A DNA stretch of 64,000 bases from assembly GCA_041494445.1 (NCBI GenBank), contig JBGQAU010000001.1, forward strand, positions 42,065 through 106,064. Direction: 5' to 3'. A program made the position numbers and the translations under genes. The notes below the pieces were generated by a model. The model had not been told where the DNA came from, searched no databases, and saw only the letters and a program-made list of their open reading frames with translations. The stretch is from JAIQFR01 sp041494445. Lineage in GTDB: Bacteria > Acidobacteriota > Polarisedimenticolia > Polarisedimenticolales > JAIQFR01. This document shows positions 17,423-24,476 of the stretch, in pieces; position 1 is the stretch's first letter, and each line of letters starts with the position of its first letter.

Positions 17423-18295
17423 CTAGAGAGCCGGCTTCGCCACGAGGTCCAGCTCGACCGTCAGCCTCGCGCCCTCGCGGGAAACCGAGCCGAACTTCCC
17501 GGCGCGATCCTGGAACACGAGGCGTCCGTCGCCCGTCGAGAGCACCTTGAGGAGCGGGTCGAGCCCCCCGCGGACGTGGGCCAGCGCCCCCGCGGCGGCC
17601 TCCGGCGACGGGTAGTCGGCGATCAAGAGCGTACGCGTGCCGGATCCCGTCTGCCGGTACTCGCCGGCGACCGCCGTGACCCTGCCGCCGAGGAGCAGGA
17701 GGTCCCCCTCGCCGAGCGCCCCGGCGACGGCCTGGAGGCCGTACCGGCCGCGGACGAGCCGCACCGACGAGGTAACCAGACCCTCCTTCGGGAGCAGCGC
17801 CATCGCGGCGGGCGGCTCCGCGGTCGGGATCCGCGAGGCCACGAACCGCCCGAACTCGAGAAGGGCCGGCGAGACCTCCGGCGTCCCGGCGTCGTTGTTG
17901 ACGAGCACGTAGTAGCGCCCCTTCACGAACGCGAGCTGATATCGGCCATAAGTGTGCCGCTCCGAGAAGCCGGAGGCCGGGGTCTCCTTACCGCACTTCG
18001 AGAGGTAGATCCCCCAGGCCGCGACCGGGTCGTCCATCCGGTAGACCTCGAGGACGATCTCCACCTCGCCGCGATGGAAACGTGCCAGGGTCAGCGCATC
18101 GAACCCCAGCTCCAGGAAGAGCTCGGCGCCGCCGTCGATGTGGCCGTAGAGCTCGGCGCCTTTGAAGGCCCGCGGGGCCTCGACCCGGCTGAAGCCGGTG
18201 AGAAAACCGTCCGGAGGAACGAGCGCGGGGTCGCCGTCGGCGCGCGCTGCGGCGGCCGCCAGGAGGAGGAACGCCGCCGCCAGCGCGCGCCTCAC
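17423..18295 (-). CDS. Secreted DUF6599-type protein
   Basis: 290 aa with a signal peptide (VRRALAAAFLLLAAAAARADG, GTG read as Met). The GTG overlaps the DUF362 stop codon (GTGA at 18295-18292), a coupled start; longer in-frame extensions run inside the upstream gene and are rejected. Body features: FSRVEAPRAFKGAELYGHIDGGAELFLELGFDAL, VYRMDDPVAAWGIYL, RYQLAFVKGRYYVLV. The GAELYGHIDGGAELFLE segment is the family signature as I recognise it. No catalytic motif is obvious. It is exported together with the Tat-dependent DUF362 protein upstream. Function unknown. Confidence 0.7.
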   Translation of the reverse strand: MRRALAAAFLLLAAAAARADGDPALVPPDGFLTGFSRVEAPRAFKGAELYGHIDGGAELFLELGFDALTLARFHRGEVEIVLEVYRMDDPVAAWGIYLSKCGKETPASGFSERHTYGRYQLAFVKGRYYVLVNNDAGTPEVSPALLEFGRFVASRIPTAEPPAAMALLPKEGLVTSSVRLVRGRYGLQAVAGALGEGDLLLLGGRVTAVAGEYRQTGSGTRTLLIADYPSPEAAAGALAHVRGGLDPLLKVLSTGDGRLVFQDRAGKFGSVSREGARLTVELDLVAKPAL

Positions 18296-19524
18296 GCTTC
18301 GATCCGGACGAGGCGGATCTTCGTGGGATCGCCCACCCCGAGGCCGAGCTTCTCCGCCTGGGCGAAGTAATCCGTGTAGCGCGGGTGGTCGACGACCTTG
18401 ATCTCCATCGCCCGCCGCTTTTCGGTGATCTGGTCGTGGCCGACCCGGTCGACGGCGAAGGGGTCCGTCGCGAAGTACAGCGAGCGGAGCGGGTAGACGA
18501 ACTTCTCGTTGAACATCGGGCCGTCGTCGTACTGCGCGCGGATCCCGTCGATCACGTTCAGCACCAGCTTGTCCCGCACGGCCGGCGCCGCCAGGACCTC
18601 GGTGCAGACCCTGAACCCAAGCGGCGCGTGGAGCCGGCCGGTGTTGCAGATCGCGCCGTACCCCAGGTTCTTCGTGGCCATTGAGATCCCGGGCCCGGCG
18701 TTCTTGAACACGGCGACGTTGACGATCTTGGTCAGCCGCTCGGTGACCAGCTTCCCGAAATAGGAGAATTCGTCGTTGAACACGTGCTGGTTGAGATAGA
18801 ACTCGTCGTCCTTGTAACCCGGGACCCCCTTCCCGACCACCCCTTTCGCGAAGTAGCGGGCGCTGCGATCGAAATTCCCGGCGCTGACGTGGTCCCCCTT
18901 CGCGTCGCGGAAGCTCTTTCCCTCGTCCACCATCGTCTGGAGCGATTCGATCCTCACGCCCGGGAAACGCTCGGCGGTGAACCCGGCTTGCTTGAGCATG
19001 TCGTCGAACCGGTCCCAGATCACGATGTTCCCGCGGGGGATCCCGTTCTTCTCGAGCCAGGCGATCAGCGCCGCCACGACCTCGGGCTTGCTGCACATGA
19101 GCGGGGGGCCGACCGGATTGACCTTGATCCCGACCACGTCGCTGCGGTCGAAGAGCATCCGGAAGCTCTTCTTCATCCCCTTTCCCGTGAGGGTCGTGAT
19201 CCCCTTATCGACCATCTCCGCGACGACCTTCGCGTCCACCTTGTCGTCCTTGAGGCAGCGCGCGTCGGTCACCTGGACCACGCGCCCGGGGAATGGGCCG
19301 GGGATCGCGTGGGGCCCCTTCGGAACCTTCATGAAATCCGCGAGGTTCGTCTCGACGTCGGCGGCAGGCTTGGGCGGGGGCGCTCCTTCCTCCGCGTGGA
19401 GCGCGGGGATGCCCAGGACCGCCCCGCCGGCGGCGACCGCGGACGCGGTGCCCAACGCCTTGAGGAAGTCGCGGCGGTCCACGCCGAGGACGGGTTTCAT
19501 CGACGTGTAGCGATTGCGCCTCAT
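18292..19524 (-). CDS. Tat-exported DUF362 domain protein
   Basis: 410 aa. The N-terminus carries a twin-arginine signal (VDRRDFLKALGTASAVAAGGAVLGIPALHA), so the protein is folded before export and may carry a cofactor. The DUF362 core is visible: DRSDVVGIKVNPVG, NIVIWDRFDDML, NVAVFKNAGPGISMATKNLGYGAICNTGRLH and DGPMFNEKFVYPLRSLYFATDPFAVDRVG. There is no ferredoxin-type CxxCxxC cluster, unlike some DUF362 proteins. Start ATG at 19524 with GGGAGGG upstream. It follows the ammonia-lyase gene by 35 bases and overlaps the DUF6599 gene by 4. Function unknown. Confidence 0.85.
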   Translation of the reverse strand: MRRNRYTSMKPVLGVDRRDFLKALGTASAVAAGGAVLGIPALHAEEGAPPPKPAADVETNLADFMKVPKGPHAIPGPFPGRVVQVTDARCLKDDKVDAKVVAEMVDKGITTLTGKGMKKSFRMLFDRSDVVGIKVNPVGPPLMCSKPEVVAALIAWLEKNGIPRGNIVIWDRFDDMLKQAGFTAERFPGVRIESLQTMVDEGKSFRDAKGDHVSAGNFDRSARYFAKGVVGKGVPGYKDDEFYLNQHVFNDEFSYFGKLVTERLTKIVNVAVFKNAGPGISMATKNLGYGAICNTGRLHAPLGFRVCTEVLAAPAVRDKLVLNVIDGIRAQYDDGPMFNEKFVYPLRSLYFATDPFAVDRVGHDQITEKRRAMEIKVVDHPRYTDYFAQAEKLGLGVGDPTKIRLVRIEA

Positions 19525-19559
19525 CGGATTGCCCTCCCGCCTCGTTGTACGGGGCCGGC

Positions 19560-21092
19560 CTACCACGAGTTCTGGAGCGGCCCGATCTCTCTCTCGACGG
19601 CGTCCAGCACCTCGCAACGCTCGACCGCCGCCTTCATCGCGTTGTGGTCCGGGAACAGCGGCCGGTCCACGTCGAGGTGCGCCACCACCTTGCGGATCGC
19701 GGCGTGCGCGGCGCGCGTGCCGGCGCCGGGCGTGAACTCCCGGAAGTCGAGCCCCTGCGCGGCGGCGATCATCTCGATGGCAAGCACCCCCCGGGCGTTG
19801 TCCAGGATCTGCTTCGTCTTGAGCGCCCCGTTCATCCCCATGCTCACGAAGTCCTCCTGGTCCGCCGCGGCCGGGATGGACTGGATGAAGGACGGCATGC
19901 TCAGGATCCGCTGCTCGACGATCAGCATGTCCGCGGTGTACTGGCTCAGCATCAGGCCCGAGAACATGCCGGCTCCCTTGGTCAGGAAGGCGGGCAGCCC
20001 GACGGAGAGCGCTGGGTTCGTCAGCCGGTTGAGCCGGCGCTCGGAGAGGACCGACACCATGGTGATCCCGGCGCCGACCATGTCGAGGGGCATGCTCACC
20101 GGGGTTCCCTGGAAATTCGCCCCGGTCAGCACCCGATTCTCCTCCTGGATGAAGATCGGGTTGTCGGCGACCGCGTTCAGCTCGATCTCGAACTGCTTCC
20201 TCGCGTACGCCATCAGGTCGCGGAGCGCGCCGATCACCTGCGGGGTCGAGCGCATCGAGTACGCGTCCTGCACCTTGACCTTGAGCTTCCCGGTAATGAG
20301 GTCGGAGCCGGTCATCACCTTCCGGAGGTTCGAGGCGCAGGTGACCGCCCCCTTGAACCCGCGCAGCTCGTGGAGCTTGGCGTCGTACGGCTTCATGTTC
20401 GCCAGCAGCGCCTCGAGGGTCATGGAGGCGGTGATCTCCGCCTGCTGGATCCAGCGCTCCGTGTCGTAGAGCAGAAGGGAGCCGATGGCGGTGATCAGGT
20501 TGGAGCCGTTGATCGCCGCAAGCCCGTCCCGGGCCTGGAGACCGGGGATAGGGATCCCCGCCTTTTCCATCGCCGCGCGGGTCGGCATCCTTTCGCCCCG
20601 GTAGAAGCTCTCTCCCTCGCCCATCAGGGACAGGGCCATCTGGCTCATCGGCGCCAGGTCGCCGCAGGCCCCGACGCTCCCCTTCTCGCACACCACGGGG
20701 GTGACCCCGCGGTTCAGCATCTCGACGTACGTCCCTGTGATCTCCGGACGGCAGCCGGAATAGCCGTTCGCATGGACGTTGATCCGGCTGAGCATCGCGG
20801 CGCGGGCGTGCTCCACCGGGATCGGATCGCCGATGCCCGCGGCGTGGTTGTAGATCAGGTAGCGCTGGAACTGCTGCACCTGCTCGTCGTTGAGCACCAC
20901 CTCGGAGAACTCGCCGATCCCCGTGTTGACGCCGTACATGATCTCGCGGGCCTCGATCTTCTTCTGGAGCATCCCACGGCATTTCTTGATCTTCTCGAGG
21001 GACTCGGGCGCCAGCGCCACTTTCTCTCCGTGGCGCGCCACCTTCACCACATCCTCGATGCTCAGGCTCTTTCCGTCGATCATCACGGGCAT
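19560..21092 (-). CDS. HutH/PAL family aromatic amino acid ammonia-lyase with Cys in the MIO triad
   Basis: 510 aa, family-typical length. Members build an MIO electrophile from Ala-Ser-Gly and remove ammonia from histidine, tyrosine or phenylalanine, or act as aminomutases. Here the triad is Ala142-Cys143-Gly144 (GSVGACGDLAPMSQ; codon TGC at the central position). Other active-site positions are kept: Tyr53 (YGVNTGIG), His83 (YNHAAGIG), Asn195 (INGSN), Arg281 (YSMRSTPQ) and Glu413 (DQEDFVSM, with Phe where histidine ammonia-lyases have His). His83 favours a HAL- or TAL-like substrate, but the rest differs from HutH and no hut gene is nearby. It heads a probable operon with DUF362, DUF6599 and DUF2284 genes. 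Start ATG has GGGAGA upstream. Confidence 0.9.
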   Translation of the reverse strand: MPVMIDGKSLSIEDVVKVARHGEKVALAPESLEKIKKCRGMLQKKIEAREIMYGVNTGIGEFSEVVLNDEQVQQFQRYLIYNHAAGIGDPIPVEHARAAMLSRINVHANGYSGCRPEITGTYVEMLNRGVTPVVCEKGSVGACGDLAPMSQMALSLMGEGESFYRGERMPTRAAMEKAGIPIPGLQARDGLAAINGSNLITAIGSLLLYDTERWIQQAEITASMTLEALLANMKPYDAKLHELRGFKGAVTCASNLRKVMTGSDLITGKLKVKVQDAYSMRSTPQVIGALRDLMAYARKQFEIELNAVADNPIFIQEENRVLTGANFQGTPVSMPLDMVGAGITMVSVLSERRLNRLTNPALSVGLPAFLTKGAGMFSGLMLSQYTADMLIVEQRILSMPSFIQSIPAAADQEDFVSMGMNGALKTKQILDNARGVLAIEMIAAAQGLDFREFTPGAGTRAAHAAIRKVVAHLDVDRPLFPDHNAMKAAVERCEVLDAVEREIGPLQNSW

Positions 21093-21242
21093 GGGTTGTC
21101 TCTCCCAGGAACGAACGCTCGCGCGATCGGTATCGCGGCCGGAAAATTGGGGAACAGGGTACTACAAGCGGAACGACCTTTCCGCCCCGCGTGCAGCGTG
21201 GCACGCGCGCACGACGATCCGCTCCCTCCGGGCTCACGCGAG

Positions 21243-21447
21243 CATCCGGGGGACGGCCCCCGGACCCCCGTGGCCACCCGTTGCAACGGCGGCAAACCGC
21301 CGTCGCAACGGGCGGCTACTTCAAGAAGACCCGGATCCATCACCCGACTCCCGCCAATGCTCTCAAGAAGGACCCGCGCGAAGGATGCGTCGGTCCCCCG
21401 ACGCATCCGTAGCGCGGGGGCGGGGGTCCGGGGGAGACCCCCGGATG
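21243..21447. repeat. Nested palindromic repeat element with 27-28 base terminal inverted repeats
   Basis: The only gene-free stretch over 300 bases (21093-21457) holds this element. Its ends, 21243-21270 and 21421-21447, are near-perfect inverted repeats (CATCCGGGGG, a 3-4 base variable centre, then CCCCCGGACCCCCG). Inside lie two more palindromes: 16-base arms at 21277-21292 and 21297-21312 with one mismatch, and perfect 11-base arms at 21383-21393 and 21398-21408. No open frame with coding character is inside. Structure is like a REP/BIME or MITE-type element; no transposase is present in the window. The hairpins could also end transcripts arriving from the minus-strand gene at 21458. Confidence 0.7.
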
Positions 21448-21457
21448 CCGGCCCAGT

Positions 21458-23275
21458 TCAGGGGTGCGGGGAGTTCCGGAGCGCCTCCTCGACCTCCTTG
21501 AGCTCCCTGGCACTGCCCGCGCGCCGGGGATCGAGACGGAGGGCCTCGCGGAACGAGGCCTCGGCCGCGGGGAGGTCGCCGACCCTCCGGTACAGCAGGC
21601 CCAGGACGTGGCGGATGTCCGGCCGGCCGGGGGCGAAGTCGGTCGCGCGGCGGTAGAAGTCGATCGCCTCCCGGTCGCGCCCCTGCCGGGCAAGGACCTT
21701 GCCCAGCTCGACGTGGACCTCGACGTGGCCGGGATCCTGCCGCAGAGCCTCCCTCAGCTCATCCTCCGCCGCGCCGAGATCGCCCTCTTTCGCCAGCAGG
21801 ACCCCGATGTTGAAGTGGGCGACCGACGAGCTTTCGGGCACCGCGGGCAGTCCTACCGCGGAGGCGACCCGGTACGCCCAGTGGTTGGCCGGTGCCCGGA
21901 CCGGGAGATTGACGAGCGCGAGCGCCGCGGCGGCGAGGAGCGCGGCGCGCCCCGCGGCGGGCCGCAGGGACCGGTCACGGAGCCCCAGCCGGATCCTCCC
22001 CCAAAGCTCCACGGCTCCGAACCCCGCAAACGGGAGGAGGGCCGGGATCATCGCCATGCGGTACCGGGCGATCACGAAGAACAGGATCACCGAGAGGAAG
22101 TAGGCCGCGACGTAGACGAGGAGGCCCCGCGGCCAGCCGGGCCGCCGCCACGCGAGGATCGCGCCCAGGAGGCCCAGCGGCACCACGAGGCCGAACCCCG
22201 GAAGCGGCCACCGCAGGACGGGCGCGGTCTCGCGATAGGCGTAGTAGTCGAGATTGTCAGGAACCTCGTAGGCACTCCAGTAGACGCGGATCTTCCTCGA
22301 CGTCAGCACGAGCCAGTCCACGGGATGGGACGAGATCCAGGACAGGCCCTCCCGAAACCAGTAGCCCGAGGTCTCGGCGGGATCGAGCCGGCGGCCGGTA
22401 CGCCTCTCGGCCTCGGCGGCGAAGTCGCGCTCCTCATGCTTCGGATTCGTCCTCAGGAACGGCGGCGCCTCGTAACGGCCGGAGTGCGCGAGCGGGTTGT
22501 TCCCGATGTAGAAGTTCTGCCCCCCCTGCGCCGTCGTCAGGACCCACCGGCCCCCCACCCACCAGTTCCGCACCGCCGTCGTCCCCAGCACGACGACGGT
22601 GCCGAGGACGAGGACGAGCGCCGCCTTGAGCGCGCGCCCGCGCGTCGTGCCCTCCCCGAGTGCTTTACCGTCGAGGAAGACCCAGACCGCCAGCGCGGCG
22701 ACGACGAGCAGGAGGTTCCCGCGCGACAGAACGGAAAGCCCGAGCACGAGCCCGGTCGCGGCCCACGTCCGCAGGCGGCACGAGGCCACCGCGCGAGAAA
22801 GGGCCAGGAGGGCTGTGGTCGCGAGGAACACGTCCATCCAGGTCTTGAGGAGGATCGCCTCATAGTAGATCGACGGGAGATACGTCGCGGCGAGGAGGCC
22901 CGACACGATCGCCGCTCGCCGTCCGAACCACGGCGACGACGCCGCGAAGACCATGGGGGCGACGAGCGATCCCAGGAGAAGCTGCACGGCGACGGCGGGA
23001 ACGTGGTGGACGCCGAACAGCGAGTAGAGCGCCCCAAGGAAATACGGGTAGAGGGGATCCTGGTAGAAGATCCCACCGCCCAGCCAGTCGCCCGCGGCGA
23101 TCCTCTTCGCCCATTCGTCGAAGAAGAGCGGGTCGAGACCGAGGTGCGTGAAGTACTTCGAGTCGACGACCGTCGCGAGGTGGATCGCCCGCAGGGCGGC
23201 GGAGAGCAGGAACAGCGCGAGCGGCCACCCGAAGCGCGCCAGCGCCGCCGGGTTCCGCTGCCGAGCGTCCTCCAT
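21458..23275 (-). CDS. Membrane glycosyltransferase (ArnT/PMT-like) with C-terminal TPRs
   Basis: 605 aa. About ten hydrophobic segments fill residues ~15-440, with an early acidic loop (THLGLDPLFFDEWAKRI) and FYQDPLYPYFLGALYSLFG resembling lipid-linked-sugar glycosyltransferases of the GT39/GT83 (PMT/ArnT) clan. After the last helix, residues ~490-600 form at least three TPRs (AHFNIGVLLAKEGDLGAAEDELREALRQDPGH, HVELGKVLARQGRDREAIDFYRRATDFAPG, HVLGLLYRRVGDLPAAEASFREALRLDP). It would transfer a sugar from a polyprenyl donor to a periplasmic acceptor, with the TPRs binding a protein partner. It follows the deoxyhypusine-synthase-like gene by 24 bases. No clear SD. Donor and acceptor unknown. Confidence 0.75.
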   Translation of the reverse strand: MEDARQRNPAALARFGWPLALFLLSAALRAIHLATVVDSKYFTHLGLDPLFFDEWAKRIAAGDWLGGGIFYQDPLYPYFLGALYSLFGVHHVPAVAVQLLLGSLVAPMVFAASSPWFGRRAAIVSGLLAATYLPSIYYEAILLKTWMDVFLATTALLALSRAVASCRLRTWAATGLVLGLSVLSRGNLLLVVAALAVWVFLDGKALGEGTTRGRALKAALVLVLGTVVVLGTTAVRNWWVGGRWVLTTAQGGQNFYIGNNPLAHSGRYEAPPFLRTNPKHEERDFAAEAERRTGRRLDPAETSGYWFREGLSWISSHPVDWLVLTSRKIRVYWSAYEVPDNLDYYAYRETAPVLRWPLPGFGLVVPLGLLGAILAWRRPGWPRGLLVYVAAYFLSVILFFVIARYRMAMIPALLPFAGFGAVELWGRIRLGLRDRSLRPAAGRAALLAAAALALVNLPVRAPANHWAYRVASAVGLPAVPESSSVAHFNIGVLLAKEGDLGAAEDELREALRQDPGHVEVHVELGKVLARQGRDREAIDFYRRATDFAPGRPDIRHVLGLLYRRVGDLPAAEASFREALRLDPRRAGSARELKEVEEALRNSPHP

Positions 23276-23299
23276 TTTGGCGACGCGCCGTGGAGAAGC

Positions 23300-24400
23300 C
23301 TACCCCTTCGCCTTCCCGACGAAGTCCCGGCGAAGGGTGTCGAGCATCCGGTCCCGCTGGTCGTAGAGGCGGCGGAGGGGGCGGGGCTCGTGGCGCGTCA
23401 GGGCGTAGGCGGCGAGAAGCGGCAGGACGATCGTGCCGTCGCCGTAAACCACCACCGTGTCCGGTAGCTTGTCCGGGTCCACCTTCCCCCACGAGACCGC
23501 CTCGCTCGGGGTCGCTCCCGAGAGCCCGCCGGTGTCGGGGCGCGCGTCGGTGACCTGGATGAAGTAGTCGTGCCCCTCCTCGGGAAGTCCGAGAACCTCC
23601 TGGATGTGGGGCTCGGTCTGCAAGACGAAGTTCTTCGGCGAGCCGCCTCCCAGGATCAGCACGCTCGAGGTCCCGTCGCTCTTCTTCGCCTCGTAGACGA
23701 TCGCCGCGGTCTCGTTCACGTCGCGCGAGACGTCGATCCGCGGGCCGCGGCTCCTCAGCCACAGCTCGGCGACGTTCATCCCGATGGACGAGTCGCCGGG
23801 CGAGGAGGTGTAGCAGGGCACGCCGCACCGGTACGCGGCGGAAAGCAGGCAGGTGTCCTGCACCCCCAGCTCGTCCTCGCGCGCCGCGAGGTACTTCCCG
23901 AGAAGGTGGTGCAGCTCGGCGGACGACATGTCTCGCTGGAACTCCGCGCCGAGCATGACCTCCCGCAGGTACGCGTCCGTCTTCAGGAGCACGTTGTAGT
24001 CGAACAGGACGTCGTAGATCCTGACGACCCCCTCCTGACGCAGGACGCGGTCGTCCACCTGATGGTCGCCGCGATGGAGCGCGAGGCCGAGCCCGAAGTG
24101 GGCGTCGTGGTAGAGGTTCGCCCCGGTGGACACGATCCAGTCCACGAACCCAGCGCGGATCATCGGAACCAGCGCGGAGCGGCCGAGACCGGCGGGCGTC
24201 AAGGCTCCCGAGAGGCTCATCCCCACCCGGCTCCCGGGCTCGAGCATCCGCTCGACGAAGAGTCGCGCGGCCTTCTCCAGGCGCCCGGCGTTGAAGGCCA
24301 GGAACGCATGGTCCACGAGATCCGCGGCGCCGACCCCCTTCCCGATCGGCTCGGGGTCGATCTTCTCGCCGGAAAGCCACCCGCTCTTGGAGTCGGACAC
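23300..24400 (-). CDS. Deoxyhypusine synthase family protein (homospermidine synthase-like)
   Basis: 366 aa. The family is recognised by SLSGALTPAGLGRSALVPMIRAGFVDWIVSTGANLYHD, CLLSAAYRCGVPCYTSSPGDSSIGMN, LILGGGSPKNFVLQTEP and the catalytic-lysine motif SEAVSWGKVDPD, with Lys at residue 306 matching the active-site lysine of eukaryotic deoxyhypusine synthase. It probably transfers an aminobutyl group from spermidine using NAD. Bacteria lack eIF5A, so the acceptor may be a polyamine (homospermidine synthesis) or an unknown protein. Start chosen is GTG at 24400, with GGGAGG five bases upstream; the ATG at 24448 has no SD. It shares a strand with the glycosyltransferase and is divergent from the sulfatase-like gene. 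Confidence 0.85.
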   Translation of the reverse strand: MSDSKSGWLSGEKIDPEPIGKGVGAADLVDHAFLAFNAGRLEKAARLFVERMLEPGSRVGMSLSGALTPAGLGRSALVPMIRAGFVDWIVSTGANLYHDAHFGLGLALHRGDHQVDDRVLRQEGVVRIYDVLFDYNVLLKTDAYLREVMLGAEFQRDMSSAELHHLLGKYLAAREDELGVQDTCLLSAAYRCGVPCYTSSPGDSSIGMNVAELWLRSRGPRIDVSRDVNETAAIVYEAKKSDGTSSVLILGGGSPKNFVLQTEPHIQEVLGLPEEGHDYFIQVTDARPDTGGLSGATPSEAVSWGKVDPDKLPDTVVVYGDGTIVLPLLAAYALTRHEPRPLRRLYDQRDRMLDTLRRDFVGKAKG

Positions 24401-24463
24401 GCTTCCCTCCCGACGACCCGGGCCGGTCGCGTCGTAGAAGGGCCGCATCGTAACACGGGATGC

Positions 24464-24469
24464 TAAGAT
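24464..24469 (+). promoter_or_regulatory. -10-like TAAGAT seven bases before ATG 24477 (leaderless candidate)
   Basis: TAAGAT is followed by seven bases and then ATG at 24477, without any Shine-Dalgarno. If it is the -10 box, the message begins at or next to that ATG, and the alternative ATG at 24468 (which overlaps the box) would not be translated. Confidence 0.35.
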
Positions 24470-24476
24470 GGCTTCC

